From NCBI GenBank assembly GCA_009602735.1, contig WELA01002099.1:152535-216534 (forward strand): a stretch of 64,000 bases of DNA, in the 5' to 3' direction. This stretch comes from Mesotaenium endlicherianum (Eukaryota; Streptophyta; Zygnematophyceae; Zygnematales; Mesotaeniaceae). A program made the translations under genes and the position numbers. This document shows, piece after piece, positions 11,157 to 23,010 of this stretch; within the stretch, counting starts at the first letter, position 1; every line of letters starts with the position of its first letter. The notes under the pieces were generated by a model that saw nothing but the letters and a program-made list of their open reading frames with translations, had not been told where the DNA came from and made no database searches.

Positions 11157-12857
11157 TTAAGGGGTTGTTCCTGGGGCTTCAGGGTCAGGAGACGGAGATC
11201 TGGACCTAGATCTGGACAGCCCTCTAGGTCTGTCAGCTGGCCTTCTAAAGAACCCTGTTTGCTCTAAAGTTGGCCCTCGAGGAGAACGGAGGATGGTGGC
11301 CTGCTCTTCAACCACTTGGGTGTTGATTCCCACATAGACAGGCATTCCAGTAGGATGCTGAAATACATTGGCTAGAGGTACATGCCCCTGAGCGGAGGGG
11401 GAGGCTGGCATACCTCTGGCCCACCCGCGTGTCCCTCTTCTGGCACCCCTGTCCTCTGGGGATTTCTGTCTGTGTCTGCTGCCCAGTACCGTCAGATCAG
11501 CTTCTTCCCCTGCTTGGGCAGGTGGGCTGGGGGAGCGAGCGCGGGGTCCAGTTGTCGCCATAACGGGGATCACATTCCACAAACCTGATCGTGGTTCTTT
11601 AAGAAGTGCCACTGCCTGTCCCTGGGTATCCTGAGTACCCGCTGCTGATGCTTCTCCTTTGCCTTGTTCTCCTTCCTCATCCTCCTCATCCTCCTCTTCG
11701 GAAAGAGTAGGGGTCTCGTCCACGAAGTCGTCCTGCTCCCTAGTAGACATGGAGTAGTCTACCGACCTCCCTTTCTTAGGGCGCGCTGGAGGTTGCTTGG
11801 CCTTCAGCCTACTGATATCTATCCGGCCTGCATTCTTTGCCCATTTGACAAAGGCATGCTTTCCCTTAGAGAAGTACTCTCTTCCCCTCCTCCTATGTTC
11901 CTTGGTCTCTGCATTCATATTGCTCAGGCATCCATTCAGCCTGGGGTCCCAAGGGGCAATGTGAGGTGGTAGGATGAGATAGCCGTCTAGGCCATAGTGG
12001 AAGTCATCCGGTTGGGCTCGGTCACACTCCTGCTTCTTATTTGTGACGGTCATCCACCTCCAGTCTGTTGGCTGCTGGTAGTACTGGGGTCCGTGCTCAG
12101 CCTTCCTCAGTTTACACGGGAACCAGTGGGGAGAGAACATCTGCTGTCCTGCTTCCCTGGCCAAGTACTCCCAGCTCCTTCTTTCAACTTCATTGTAAGC
12201 TGACAGGAGTGTGAGGTAGAATACCGTATCCTTAAAGCTATCGGGCCGCATGCTCACCATCCGGATGAGTCTCTGATCTCCCACTATTCCCGGTATGGGG
12301 ACCGGCTTGTCTTCTGAATCATCTGCGAGATACCGGGCCTGCTCTGCTGTATAGCCCACCATCTTAGCATAATCTTCGTAAAGGACCACGCCGGTGTGTG
12401 TCTCGATGTACCTGTCCAGTGCTGTAGCTCCTTCCTTCTGTAGCAGTGTTGTCTGTTCCAGCCTGTTGATCTCCTGGGCTGCCAGCAATGCTTCCTTCAG
12501 GTTATCGAAGTTTTGGCCACCCACCACAGTATACCTGTAAGTGGCCAAGCTCTTCTGTCTGTCCGCTTCAATCTTTTTTCTTTTCTCCTCTTCTGCCGCT
12601 GCCGCTTCTTCTTGCTGTTTCTTCTGTCTCTCCTCCTCAGCCTTCCTGAGGTTTTCCGCTTCCTGATCCTTCTTCCTCTGTGCCTCTTCTGCCGCCTCTT
12701 GTTGTTTGCGGACCCTTTCTTGTTCTCTCCTGGTGAGGGACGTCGCCGCCAGCTCCTTCTGGTATTGCTCCATTGTCCTCCTGGCTTCTTCTGCCTTGCG
12801 CTTTCTGTCCTCCTTTTGTGTGGTGGGCGCCATCCTGCACATGTAACCAGGGCACAA
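11157..12857 (-). CDS. A1 ORF3: unknown protein downstream of pol
   Basis: I do not recognise the family. The likely start is ATG 12833 (MAPTTQKEDRK; 558 aa) rather than the upstream in-frame ATG at 12857, because a CAG acceptor-like site ends 2 bases before it and TACTAAC lies about 20 bases upstream of that. Residues 1-110 are strongly charged and helical (coiled-coil); about 110-360 is a globular core with DYAKMVGYT, IPGIVGD, YNEVERRSWEYLARE, PTDWRWMT, LPPHIAPWDPRL and FSKGKH; then an acidic run (EEEDEEDEEGE), then a basic, arginine/serine-rich tail. The same blocks occur in A2 with many substitutions, suggesting past selection on the protein. It occupies the env position, but I see no signal peptide or membrane anchor. 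Function unknown. Confidence 0.8.
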   Translation of the reverse strand: MCPGYMCRMAPTTQKEDRKRKAEEARRTMEQYQKELAATSLTRREQERVRKQQEAAEEAQRKKDQEAENLRKAEEERQKKQQEEAAAAEEEKRKKIEADRQKSLATYRYTVVGGQNFDNLKEALLAAQEINRLEQTTLLQKEGATALDRYIETHTGVVLYEDYAKMVGYTAEQARYLADDSEDKPVPIPGIVGDQRLIRMVSMRPDSFKDTVFYLTLLSAYNEVERRSWEYLAREAGQQMFSPHWFPCKLRKAEHGPQYYQQPTDWRWMTVTNKKQECDRAQPDDFHYGLDGYLILPPHIAPWDPRLNGCLSNMNAETKEHRRRGREYFSKGKHAFVKWAKNAGRIDISRLKAKQPPARPKKGRSVDYSMSTREQDDFVDETPTLSEEEDEEDEEGEQGKGEASAAGTQDTQGQAVALLKEPRSGLWNVIPVMATTGPRARSPSPPAQAGEEADLTVLGSRHRQKSPEDRGARRGTRGWARGMPASPSAQGHVPLANVFQHPTGMPVYVGINTQVVEEQATILRSPRGPTLEQTGFFRRPADRPRGLSRSRSRSPSPDPEAPGTTP

Positions 12858-12864
12858 GTTAGTA
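12835..12864 (-). promoter_or_regulatory. Putative branch site and splice acceptor before ORF3
   Basis: On the sense strand TACTAAC (12864-12858) is followed by GTGCAG ending at 12835 and then ATG at 12833. A0 has CACTAAC and CAAG in the same place. Third ORFs in some Ty3-related elements are made from spliced RNA; here this is an inference from sequence only. Confidence 0.45.
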
Positions 12865-13033
12865 GGATATGGACCTTTGTCATAGGGATTGCAGGAAGTA
12901 TGTTAGTATTTAGTATAGTGGCTTCGCTGCTGTTTACCTTACAGGATGATTGCTAAAAGTTGACGTAGTTGCGATGCGCTACACATAAACGTATGAGTGT
13001 GTTTTTATCGCTCTCGCTCACTAACTGTCATAT

Positions 13034-13055
13034 ATTTTCCCCTCCAACTTAAATG
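13034..13055 (-). promoter_or_regulatory. Internal polypurine tract between pol and ORF3
   Basis: The sense strand reads AAGTTGGAGGGGAAAAT, matching the first 11 bases of the 3' polypurine tract AAGTTGGAGGG next to the 3' LTR. A0 keeps a similar tract near 8876-8896. It may prime a second plus strand, as central tracts do in lentiviruses and Ty1; function is inferred. Confidence 0.45.
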
Positions 13056-13100
13056 GAGACAGGACCGCCTGTCACCTTCCCGTGTCAACTGAAATGACAG

Positions 13101-16100
13101 TTATGGAGGGACTCCAGCGGCCCGAAGGTGGAACCGTGTCAACGCCCCTTTGGCATTGGTCAAGTGGTCCTTAAACTCCCAAGTGTCCCCAGAGGCATCG
13201 TAACCCTTCCATCGAATGAGGTATTTCATGACATATTTAGACGATCGACGGACCGAGCGAGCGTCTAAAATCTCATCGACCTCATATTCCTCAGGGTCGC
13301 CGTCCCGGACAGCGGGGACCGGTCCCGGTTGGACAGGGAACCGACCTGTGAACAGTGTATCACCTTTGATGTACGGTTCCAGGAAGGAGACATTAAAGAC
13401 CGGGTGCCCCTTGTATTCAGCTGACATGTTCAGTTTGTAAGCATTCTGACCGACACGACGGACCACCGAATATGGACCGACCCAGACAGGGCCAAGCTTT
13501 TTCTTGACCACACCAGGGAGGTACAGGTGCTGAGAATGCAGTTTGACTAAATCCCCCTTGGAAAATGTCAGTTCCCGACGGTGTTGATTAGCGTATTTTT
13601 GTTGGTTTTCTTGGGCCGTGTGCAAGTTTCGTTGGACTTCTGACAGGGTGTCAGCAAACTCCTGAGTTAACTGGAGGGAGACCGGGTTGTCAATCCCTTC
13701 AGGGTGAGTTAAAGATTCCCCTAGCACATCTAGAGGAGACTTAGGGACTCTACCCAGGCTGAGTTCAAAAGGAGTTTTGCCCGTTGACGCGTGCACCGCA
13801 CTGTTGACCGCAAACTGAATTTGAGGCAACAGGTCATCCCAATTATCTTGTTTTTGGTTAATATATGCTCTCAGCACCTCCTGCAGAACTCGGTTAGTTC
13901 TTTCAGTCTGCCCATCAGTCTGAGGGTGGTTTGCTGTGCTGAGCAGCTGTTTGACTCCCATTAACCCCATTAAAGCTCTCCAGAACTTAGAGGTGAATTT
14001 TGAGTCTCTGTCTGAGATGATATTAGAAGGGAGCCCATGTTGGCATACTACATGGTTGTAAAACTGTCTCGCTGTTTCGAGTGCAGTCACTTTGACAGTT
14101 GTGGGGATAAAAATGACCATTTTTGTCAGTTTATCCACGACTACCAGTATTGAATCATGCCCGTTGGCAGTTCTTGGTAGTGAGACCACCCAGTCCATGG
14201 ATATAGTTTCCCAGCGTCCCGCTGGGATGGGTAGCGGTTGCAAGAGACCTCCGGGTGGTGTGTGCCGAGACTTATTTCTCTGACACTGGTCACAGGACTT
14301 GACATATTTCAAGACCTCCCGGGGTAACCCCTCCCAATGATAATGTTTTGCCAGTTTGCCAACAGTTTTGGCCTGCCCCAAATGTCCACCCAGGAGACTG
14401 TCATGAGCTTGACTCAGTAAGAGAGACCTTATTTCCAAGTTATTAGGAATGACCAGCTTCAGCCTGCCTGAAGTGGTTTCAGTCACCCAGACCCCTCCCT
14501 TGAGCTTATACCCGAGTGCAGTAGCACGACACACACCAGTAGTGGGGCTGGGCTCAAATGTTGGGTCAGAAAGGTAGGCTTTCCTAAGTTGTTCAAGGAA
14601 GGACTTTTTCACCTTTAGTGAAGTGAGTGCACACAGGACTTTATCTACAGCATGCTGACTAAAGTTCCTTTCTTGCAAGTCAGGTCTTCTAGAGAGTGCA
14701 TCAGCAGGATTCAACTTCCCTGGTTTGTAGTCGATCTGGACTTGGAACTGCTCCAGCATCTGGCTCCAGCGGTTCTCCCTCCTCGACAGCTTGGACTTCT
14801 TCTGAAAGTGGGTCAGAGCTAGATGATCTGTAATCACCTTAAAAGCTTTACCATGTAAGTATGCTCTCCACTGTTTGAGTACATGAATGATAGCTAGCAG
14901 CTCTTTATCATGCACTGAGTAATTAATCTCCGCTGGATTAAATTTCATAGACTCATACAACACAGGATGCCACTCCTGCCGTACCTTACCATCCTTTGTG
15001 GTTTTGTCAGCAGGCTGCAACAAAATAGCACCCATGGCAAAATCAGAGGCATCAGTAACCACCTGCACCGGTTTGCTGGGGTCATACACGGCTAGCACTG
15101 GGGCAGAACAAAGGGCATCTTTAAGGGTCTGGAAGGCAGCCTGCTGCTCTTCCCCCCACACATACCCGATGTCTTTCTTAGTAAGGTCAGTCAGTTTACT
15201 GGCCTTTGTGGAATAATTCTCAATAAATCTCCTATAGTAGTTAGCCAACCCGAGGAAGGATCTAACTTCAGAGACAGACTGTGGTACTGGCCAGTCCCTT
15301 ATGGTCTGGACTTTCTTAGGATCCACACTGATGCCCTCTTTACTGACAACGTGGCCTAAGAATTCAATACTTTCCTTAAAGAAATCACACTTGCTCATTT
15401 TAGCATACAAGTGATTTTTCCGCAGAGTGTCCAGCACTTTCTTTAAGTGTTCAGTGTGCTGAGCTTCATCTTTAGAGAAAATTAAAATATCATCCAGGAA
15501 AACTTGCACAAACTTATCCAAATAAGGTCTGAAAATGTCATTCATAGCACCCATAAAGGTAGCAGGAGCATTAGTCAGTCCAAATGGCATCACGTTGAAC
15601 TCATAGTGTCCATAACGTGTGCGGAAAGCAGTCTTGTGTTCATCCCCCTCAGCAATTCTGATTTGATGATAACCACTCTTGAGATCTATCTTACTGAACA
15701 CCTTAGCGCCAGACAGGGTATCAAGCAAGTCCTCGATTCTGGGTAAAGCATACTTGTTCTTTACTGTAATTCTGTTCAGGGCTCTGTAATCCACACACAT
15801 CCGCATACTGCCATCCTTTTTCTTAACAAATAGGATAGGTGCGCCGTACGGTGATTTACTGGGAGAAATGTAACCATTTTCCTCCAGCTCTGCAATCTGT
15901 GTTTTCAACTCCTCGCTCTCCAAATAAGACAAGCCATAAGTGCGTTGCCAGGGTGGCTGGCTACCAGGTAATAGATCAATCCTATGATCTACTTCCCTTT
16001 TAGGGGGTAGTCCTGGAGGCATGTTAAACACATCAGTGTACTGAGCAACAATTTTTGCAGCAGTAGGGTGCTCCGGAGGGCTTACCTTTTTCTCAACCAC

Positions 16101-16817
16101 TTCTTCAGGTTGAGGAGGTACCTCTCTTAGCAGCAGACAGAACATTCTGTCTTCCTTCTGGTTCCAGCTTTTGACGAACTCCATTGCATTCAGCAACTTG
16201 CATCCTTCTGGAAGCCTCTTCTTTTCCTTCATTTGCCATCCACACAGGACAAGAGGAAGAGCACTGGTGGGTGCCAAGTCAGTCTGCCCATCACTGGCTC
16301 CTCTCACTTTAACTGTACCTCTGCTCCAACACACTTCAGCTTGATGTCTATTAAGCCAGGACCTGCCTAGCACGAGATCATAAAAGCCAGTGTTGAGTAC
16401 CTCAAATGTAAGCGTTTCAGTTAGAACTGCAATGCCAGAACCTAACTGGACCTCAATAGGCTTGGTTATAACTCCTCCCGGGATACTTGAGGCATCTCCA
16501 AGGAATATTTTTCTATTCCCTTGGGTGACAGTAGGCAGCCTTAGCCGCTTAACTAAGTCCTTGTGAATAAAAGTATGTGACGCCCCTCCGTCAACAAATG
16601 CCCTCACCTTCCTACCTGCAATCATGCAATGCAGTAGGATAGGGGGGACTGTCTTTTCCTGACTTTCGCATTGTTCTCCTGACGTAGCAAAGAAATGTTG
16701 GACATCAGGTGGAACAAGAGCATCCAGAGTGTGCACTCTCTGGACGTCTATATTACTGATGGTCTCCTTTATCTGTTTGTCAGGCATGCATAGTGAATCC
16801 AGTTCAGCAGGACCCAT
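13101..16817 (-). CDS. pol: A1 Pol (1238 aa): protease, RT, RNase H, integrase, chromodomain
   Basis: Domains in order: retropepsin-like protease with active-site DGGASHTF at about 76; reverse transcriptase about 290-490 with [11 protein letters not shown] and FLDD at 441-443; RNase H from TDAS (588) to DHLALTH (664); integrase zinc region H805/H812...C842-x2-C845; DDE core D875, D936 and E972 (35 residues between the last two); C-terminal chromodomain about 1177-1232 ([17 protein letters not shown]). This order and the chromodomain place it among Ty3-type chromoviruses; the chromodomain is expected to steer integration toward marked chromatin. The listed start is the first ATG; translation probably enters from gag by frameshift rather than at this codon. 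Confidence 0.95.
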   Translation of the reverse strand: MGPAELDSLCMPDKQIKETISNIDVQRVHTLDALVPPDVQHFFATSGEQCESQEKTVPPILLHCMIAGRKVRAFVDGGASHTFIHKDLVKRLRLPTVTQGNRKIFLGDASSIPGGVITKPIEVQLGSGIAVLTETLTFEVLNTGFYDLVLGRSWLNRHQAEVCWSRGTVKVRGASDGQTDLAPTSALPLVLCGWQMKEKKRLPEGCKLLNAMEFVKSWNQKEDRMFCLLLREVPPQPEEVVEKKVSPPEHPTAAKIVAQYTDVFNMPPGLPPKREVDHRIDLLPGSQPPWQRTYGLSYLESEELKTQIAELEENGYISPSKSPYGAPILFVKKKDGSMRMCVDYRALNRITVKNKYALPRIEDLLDTLSGAKVFSKIDLKSGYHQIRIAEGDEHKTAFRTRYGHYEFNVMPFGLTNAPATFMGAMNDIFRPYLDKFVQVFLDDILIFSKDEAQHTEHLKKVLDTLRKNHLYAKMSKCDFFKESIEFLGHVVSKEGISVDPKKVQTIRDWPVPQSVSEVRSFLGLANYYRRFIENYSTKASKLTDLTKKDIGYVWGEEQQAAFQTLKDALCSAPVLAVYDPSKPVQVVTDASDFAMGAILLQPADKTTKDGKVRQEWHPVLYESMKFNPAEINYSVHDKELLAIIHVLKQWRAYLHGKAFKVITDHLALTHFQKKSKLSRRENRWSQMLEQFQVQIDYKPGKLNPADALSRRPDLQERNFSQHAVDKVLCALTSLKVKKSFLEQLRKAYLSDPTFEPSPTTGVCRATALGYKLKGGVWVTETTSGRLKLVIPNNLEIRSLLLSQAHDSLLGGHLGQAKTVGKLAKHYHWEGLPREVLKYVKSCDQCQRNKSRHTPPGGLLQPLPIPAGRWETISMDWVVSLPRTANGHDSILVVVDKLTKMVIFIPTTVKVTALETARQFYNHVVCQHGLPSNIISDRDSKFTSKFWRALMGLMGVKQLLSTANHPQTDGQTERTNRVLQEVLRAYINQKQDNWDDLLPQIQFAVNSAVHASTGKTPFELSLGRVPKSPLDVLGESLTHPEGIDNPVSLQLTQEFADTLSEVQRNLHTAQENQQKYANQHRRELTFSKGDLVKLHSQHLYLPGVVKKKLGPVWVGPYSVVRRVGQNAYKLNMSAEYKGHPVFNVSFLEPYIKGDTLFTGRFPVQPGPVPAVRDGDPEEYEVDEILDARSVRRSSKYVMKYLIRWKGYDASGDTWEFKDHLTNAKGALTRFHLRAAGVPP

Positions 16818-16885
16818 AATACCTGCTACGAGGGCAGCTAGTGACGACTCACTATCTCTAGCATCCTCATAGTCAGTAGTCTGGA

Positions 16886-18364
16886 TTACTGACTGTTGCT
16901 GTCTTTTAAAGGCTGGTCTTTTCTCTCGACCTTAGGCAGGTGCCTGACCGGACACTGTTCTCTGTAGTGGCCTTTCTGCTGACAATGGTAGCAAGTAGAT
17001 TTTGCTGAGGCTGGTCTCGGCTTAGTCCTACCACCACCCCTTCCATAGCCACCTCGAGAGGGACCACCTCTACCTCTAGACTGAATAGCATTGTACTCAT
17101 ACTCATATTCATCACCCTGATTATCCTCAGCCTGGTCTCCTTCAACTGCATTGTAGGAACCGTGGGGCTTTTTGACAATCTTAGACACCAAAGCGTTACT
17201 CTGGCGCTTGTGATTGAACTGCTGCTGATCCCAGGCGTCAGCATCCTGGATCAAGTCAGCCAGTTTCTCATACTTTTTCTCAGCAAAATGACCAGAGACC
17301 TCGGATTTCAAGCCATACCTGAAGTATGCTATCCTATACCGTTCTGGCAAATCAGGCTGCTTCATCATGTTCTCTTGGAACTTTTGAGCAAACTCAGCAA
17401 CTGAAGTGGTCTGCTTCAGTGTCAGGGAGATCATCGCATAGATAGCTTTCTCCTGCTGGTTGATGACATCAAACTTCTCATGCAACTTCTCGACAAACTC
17501 TACCCACGTAGGGTCACCGAGTTGCCGAGCCTTACGCTCTTCCTTCCAGTAAAGCCACCAGTCTGCGGCACTGCCTTTCAGTAGCGCACCGGTGTGCCTG
17601 ACCTTCTCGTAATCTTGCAGTTCTGGGTAGTTCTCCAGCCACTGCTCAACATCCGCGAGAAACTTGATCAGGTAATATTTTCTGTTTCCCTCAGGATCAT
17701 AGTCCTGGGGAGGTTTCGGCTTGGGCTTACTAGGCCCTCGGCCACCACCACTAGTGGTGTGAGACCCCAGTTGGTCTCTGTCCCGGAGTAGGGACATTAT
17801 GATTCTTTTGTCCTCCTGCTGGGACTGATACATGGTCGCCATTTGCGACTGCATCTGAACGAACAATGCTCCCAAGTCTACATTTTGGGGTGGTAGATTA
17901 GCAAATGCAGCAGCAGCATTGGCATCTACTCGCTGAGTAGTGTCCTCAACAATCCCTCTTGCTCCTGCAGCAGCAATTCCTGCCGCATTCAGCCGGTCAC
18001 GTATTTGACCTAGGGGTACATTGAGTTGTACGGCAGGAGGTGGGTTCAGAACATTGGCCCTTGATGCCATAAGTTCTTCAACAGTGCGCTCGTCAGCTGG
18101 CTGTCCTTCCCTCCTTTGTATATCTTCAGCGGCCTTTGCTACTTGTTCAGCTTCTAGTCTGGCTATCTCCTCCTCAGCTTGCTGAGCTGCGACTGAGGCA
18201 ATAGCAGCTGCCTCATCTGCAGCCTCCCTAGCTGCAGTATCCGCTACTGCTTCCGAATAGGTACGGTTTCCCGCTACATGGCTTTCCGCCTGGTTTTCGA
18301 CATTCTCGTTATCCTGGTTCTCCATGTCTCGGGAGTTGCTAGTTTGAGACCTTGTCCTTACCAT
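16886..18364 (-). CDS. gag: A1 Gag (492 aa)
   Basis: Starts [10 protein letters not shown] 21 bases past the primer site. The N-terminal third is acidic and alanine/glutamate-rich, likely coiled-coil. The middle (about 210-380) is a retrotransposon Gag domain with [20 protein letters not shown] and a [13 protein letters not shown] segment. An RGRGG-rich basic tract leads to one CCHC zinc knuckle, [14 protein letters not shown], at about 458-471. It forms the particle and packages the RNA. pol lies in the -1 frame relative to gag, as expected for frameshift expression in this group. The ATG is immediately followed by GTAAGG, a donor-like sequence. Confidence 0.93.
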   Translation of the reverse strand: MVRTRSQTSNSRDMENQDNENVENQAESHVAGNRTYSEAVADTAAREAADEAAAIASVAAQQAEEEIARLEAEQVAKAAEDIQRREGQPADERTVEELMASRANVLNPPPAVQLNVPLGQIRDRLNAAGIAAAGARGIVEDTTQRVDANAAAAFANLPPQNVDLGALFVQMQSQMATMYQSQQEDKRIIMSLLRDRDQLGSHTTSGGGRGPSKPKPKPPQDYDPEGNRKYYLIKFLADVEQWLENYPELQDYEKVRHTGALLKGSAADWWLYWKEERKARQLGDPTWVEFVEKLHEKFDVINQQEKAIYAMISLTLKQTTSVAEFAQKFQENMMKQPDLPERYRIAYFRYGLKSEVSGHFAEKKYEKLADLIQDADAWDQQQFNHKRQSNALVSKIVKKPHGSYNAVEGDQAEDNQGDEYEYEYNAIQSRGRGGPSRGGYGRGGGRTKPRPASAKSTCYHCQQKGHYREQCPVRHLPKVERKDQPLKDSNSQ

Positions 18365-18385
18365 ACAAAGAAGACTGTGATAACT

Positions 18386-18398
18386 GCTCCGATACCAC
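18386..18398 (-). promoter_or_regulatory. A1 primer-binding site (initiator Met tRNA type)
   Basis: One base after the 5' LTR, the sense strand reads TGGTATCGGAGC, one mismatch from TGGTATCAGAGC, the usual complement of the plant initiator-Met tRNA 3' end. The same site stands next to the 5' LTRs of A2, A4, B and C. Confidence 0.85.
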
Positions 18399-19118
18399 TG
18401 AAATGAATCGACTTACCAAATAGGCGATTAACAATTAATAAAGATCTTTATATCAGCAAGTAATCTTTATGGTATTTTCCGTTAACTGGTTAAACGGCAA
18501 AGGACAACACACTAGCAGTGAATAATACTCGTAAGTCAAATGCGAGTAAACTAGCATCAATAATGCAAATCAGTAAACTCATACATAAGCAAGGTTAGAA
18601 GACAGTGCGTATCAATGGCTTCTTGCCTTGGATTCAGGATTCTCTCAGTAAGCTGTACAAGAGAGTTGGCCTCGTTTCCGAATGCCGAACTCGAGAGCAA
18701 TGCCTAGCATATGTACATGGAATGAGTTTATTGTTCAACGGTCAGTGCGATGGCACCGCCTACCCGGGAGTTAACCACGTTGGTAGGACCTCGGTTAACC
18801 AAATCCACCGCCATCTCCCATCATCCCGAATAGCCATTCATCATGGGGATGTCATCTGGCCATTCATTTAGCAGGTCGTCCTTAGATGCATATCACGGCA
18901 GTTCGCTGCTACCGAGCACGGAAGTCAGCTGGCTGTCAAAGAATGTGTCAGCAAGCTGACTTAAGTTGACTTCAGCCTGCTGCTTTCGGCCGAGTCATTA
19001 AACTGATAATTATGTAAAGTCCAGCAGACTGATTATTAACTAAAGTTCAGCAGGCTGAACTTGATTAACAATTATATTTAAATGAATATTATATCCACTA
19101 ATATACTGATTCATTACA
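18399..19118 (-). repeat. A1 5' LTR
   Basis: 720 bp, TG...CA, direct copy of the 3' LTR. The primer site follows immediately, and the ACTAA target duplication lies just outside it. Confidence 0.93.
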
Positions 19119-19123
19119 ACTAA

Positions 19124-19611
19124 CTAGACTAGACTCCCTCTACTTCTTTGTGCTTCCCATTTATGCTTTAACTCTAAGTGTCCTCTTTAGCAAAGTACCT
19201 CCAGAACCTTCTACTATGGCTCCTTCCAATGTAGGTGACCTTGCCTAGTTGGACAAGCTAGCACACTCACACGCACGCTATCACACACTAGAATATTCCA
19301 CTACACAATCCACTAACTCTTCACGAACTTTCTAGAAATTCCACGATCACTTTGGCACTCTACGTAGTTTTTGGAACCCTCGTGTTTCAATGTCCTACTT
19401 TGTGGACTCCAACCGAAATTTCCGTCACTGAACCTGTCCTTGTCACTAATTTGAATCTGTGACACTAAAAACTCACTAAAAATTCTCAAAATTCATAACT
19501 TTCTCAATACTTGTCCAAATGACTTGAAATGAAGGCCAAAGTTCTTCTAAAATCACACTCTATGCATTTAAAATATTAGAAAGATACAAACTACAATTCA
19601 ATAACCTTACA
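19124..19611 (-). repeat. B1 3' LTR, second part
   Basis: Resumes the LTR after the A1 target duplication and ends AACCTTACA; matches bases from about 228 on in the B2 LTRs. The polypurine tract lies just beyond it. Confidence 0.88.
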
Positions 19612-22600
19612 TCATCCCCCTCCTCAAGATGCGACGTCCTCGGCGCATACTAAGCATAAGTGACGTCATATGAGGAATCGAGCTCACATATACGCTACAT
19701 AACACACATACACATTTATTATACAAGTTGCAGGTCTTGAACAGGCTCCAGGATGATACTCATTACTCCAAACTTGCTCCACTTAGTGAAAGCTCTATCG
19801 CATACATTGGCTCCACACATGGCGTCTCCTTACACAAGTGCATTTTCTCTTCAACTCCTTCGTCTTGGAATAGGCCAATATCTTCATAAGGGCTGTAACA
19901 TACTCCCTCCATCATCTCCACATACTCCAAAGCTGGATCCAAGGCATAATAGTCCGCCAAATCGCCAAAATACTCATTCTTCGCCCTCTTGGACAAGTGG
20001 CAACTCCTCGTCGCGCCATGTGGCTTACTCGTGGTGCTCTTATAATAGACTACATCATGAACCTAAGTCCACTATGTTCCTGAACCTTCTAGTACCCTTA
20101 GCTACCTCTAGCTCTAAGCCATACTCCTTGTAGAGGTATTGCACTCTCTCAGTCGTGTGCGTGACTCGTGGTGACCTCTCAAGACGCCAAGTGGCACCCC
20201 CCTGACTTTTTCTGACATTTTTAGCCTCAAAGTTGTGCAATCTACATAGTATCACCCCTCTGAACTCACTGGTATGCTCGGTTTCCCCTGATTTTAAGTC
20301 TAAGACCATAAAACCAGATTACGCCTTGCCTCACACATGTGGCTCCCACGGCAGTCCAGCAGACCGCCATGTGGCACTGTCAGAACTTAATTTAAATATT
20401 TTCATAAAATAAATTTATTTTTCTAAATCTGAACCCATAGGACTACCTCTCCACAAAATTTCAGAATCTGAATCAAAGTCTAACACTCAAACGAGATCGT
20501 CACTTTGTGCCTCACGCTCGTAGGACGTACACGCGCGCAACACGTATCAAGCTCCCGCGCCTACAAATGGCACATGCTTAAACCCCTAACTTTGAAACTT
20601 GACTCTGACTCAGGGCAGGCCTCATACTAGGCCTCTCACATCATGTAGGACTTCTAGTGAAGATATTATCCACTCATTTCTAAGTAGGCAAAAAGTAGCC
20701 AAAAGCTGCCAACTTTAATCCTCGCGCTCGCCTACCCATAAAACCCTCAAACATGGACAGATTTGAGTATCCACTATAAACAACTATAACACTCTCCCCC
20801 CTCATCATGAAGGTAAGGCGCTTACCACTCGAGTGTCCAAGTGCATATTTTACGCCTCTCTCGTGCTTGCTTGTATAGGCGCTGATTCTCCTAGCTTCAT
20901 GCACTGGTCTTTGTCATGTATCTCCATCTTAGGCAGGACATATCAGCCCCATAACACTTGGTCTCCTCCTCATAGGTCCATATCCATAAAGTCGTAGTCT
21001 CCATCAAGCGACGATAGTAACCTTCACAAGGCATGAGCGCGTAGTCTCGCTCGTGGTGCACCAAACTCCATCATAGTCTTCTTCTTGGCTAGATGCTCAC
21101 TCCCACATACTTCTGGCTCTTCTTGAAGGTCAACCTTTACACAAGGCTCCAAGAAACACATCTGGAACGCCTCCAAGAGCTCCATAACTTGGGCATACGC
21201 ACATACTCTTAGTGCTTGCACCTCATCTTGTGCACGCACACACGTCGTCTTGCAAGCGGGCTTCTCTTGAGCTCACTTTCTAGGAGCTCCTCCACTTGAG
21301 CAGTTGGGGTCTGCTCTATATATGAGCAAGGGGATCATACACCTCTACTTGCTCCACCGGCGATGCGCGCTCGCCAAGGTTGTTAGGAGGCACGCTTGCT
21401 CCATGCGATTTCCGGGCCAAGGTCACCAAAACAAGTGCTTCTCCTTCACCTTCACCTTCCCGCGTCGCTTCTTTGCTAGCGGGCTGAAGATAGCTACTTG
21501 TGGTCTTATCTATCTCCACCTATTTCACTATCTTCACTTGACCATACTCCTCCTTGGTCTTCACTTGACCCGTGCACTAAAGCACTAGAGGATAGGCTAC
21601 TCTCTTTGTGCAACTCCTTCCACATGCTTAGCTTCTTGAGTGCACTCTAGCCTTGGTCACCCCAATGACACTTCTTACTACTAAACCCAGCTTGCCTTGG
21701 TGCTCTACTTTCACATGAAGAGCTTCCATAGATGCACCAAAATTTGCCCCTTAACTATGCCAACACACAACTATTGGCACACGCACTTCAAGTGGGAGAC
21801 ATCTCTTGCACTAGCCCTCTTGCACCACCTTCATACCTTGCTTCTTCTTCCACACCATAGGCTTGTCTTCATCATAGTTCTCAACTTCATATACTCTGTA
21901 GTACTCTCCTCCATAGAAAAGAGAAATCTGAACTTGAAAGGCTCCATCTCCATCTCTACTCTTTGAAGAAAACATCTGCGTCACTTCTTCTTGCTCCAAG
22001 CCTCCCCCACGGCGCTTTTCTTCACTTGAGGCTTCATCAATCTCCATAAGAATGACCAAGCTCCATCATGGCTGGCCAACAATACCCAGTGGCTATGTAG
22101 GAGTGATGCAAGGCAACCCAAATCTGGCCACATACTTGGCCAACTTGGTGCAACGCCCCGGTGCACCCTCTCTTGAGCTTCTCATGAGCTCCTCTTGAGC
22201 TTGCGAGTGCTATGCTCGCCAAAGCTCCTAGACTTGCAAGTACACATGCTTGCTAAGTCCTTGGTTGCCTACCCTTAAAACCTGCTCCACCTTCATTGAA
22301 GATCTGAAATAAAGATGGGCACACACTCCTTTCTAGCCACTATCACCTCTATGCTAAGCCCCCCCTCAAAGAAAGTGCTTAATACTAAAGAGCTTGCATC
22401 TTCAAAGAAACATCCAGTCGTGTGAACTCCAGATTTTCTTCATGCTCATATGTCTCCATACTCGAGCAAAGGCTGCTCTATGTTACTTATGTCACTACCA
22501 TGCTTGGGTAACCTTCTTATACTGTAAAGATGACATACAAAAATCTGGTTGCATCCAAGTTAACACTTCTTGGAGCACCTCCCACTTCCCATCTCCTCCC

Positions 22601-22767
22601 TCTTTCAAGAGAGGGAGATGCTAGCTTGCATCAACGTCTTCATGGCTGCCCTTAGCAACTTATAAATCATCCTTGCTTCTCCTCTCTACCCTCTCTACAT
22701 TCCTACAAGCATCACCAACCAAAGCTCCTTCCTCCAAATGAAGCAACTAGGTAGCTCTGATACCATG
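19612..22767 (-). mobile_element. B1 internal region, non-coding
   Basis: About 3.15 kb, aligned end to end with the B2 internal region (32638-35895). I find no gag knuckle, protease, RT or integrase motif on either strand. Only short frames occur, the longest recurring in both copies (for example near 21316-21519 and 34436-34639, KEATREGEGEGEAL...). These may be scraps of a former protein or chance. A primer site abuts its 5' end and a polypurine tract its 3' end. Confidence 0.75.
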
Positions 22768-23010
22768 TGAAAGGGGGAAGGGTGCGGGGAGTGCGCCCAC
22801 ACACACTCACGCACCCTCACCCGCGAGTGGAAGCGTGCACGAGGACCTTTCCTAGTTGCATGCACAAGGTGGAGTGGCCTCGTGGTATGCCACCCTTGCA
22901 AGAGTTAGAGGGCTACATGAGAGAGGAGTGGAAAAGAACTCATTTTATTAAGAAAAGTCGTGTATAACTTAAGAAGGTTAGACTAGACTAACTAGACTAG
23001 ACTCCCTCTA
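22768..23010 (-). repeat. B1 5' LTR, first part (interrupted by C1)
   Basis: Starts TGAAAGG at 22768 and breaks off at CTCTA (23006-23010), the 5-bp duplication made by C1; it resumes at 29636 with CTCTA and ends at 30108. Confidence 0.88.

Larger units (their letters stand above)
10327..19118 (-). mobile_element. A1: chromovirus family A, looks whole, three ORFs
   Basis: An 8.8-kb minus-strand Ty3-type element. The LTRs are 18399-19118 (5') and 10327-11043 (3'), both TG...CA, with a perfect target duplication ACTAA at 10322-10326 and 19119-19123. Order in the sense direction: 5' LTR, primer site, gag, pol (protease, RT, RNase H, integrase, chromodomain), ORF3, polypurine tract, 3' LTR. All three ORFs are long and open. 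The LTRs differ at a few percent of sites by eye, so the insertion is not brand-new but is much younger than A0 and younger than B1, which it interrupts. Confidence 0.93.

Noticed and set aside
19612-22767. Small frames in the B1 internal region as genes
   Set aside because: They are short, lack motifs and are partly disrupted between B1 and B2; treated as non-coding.
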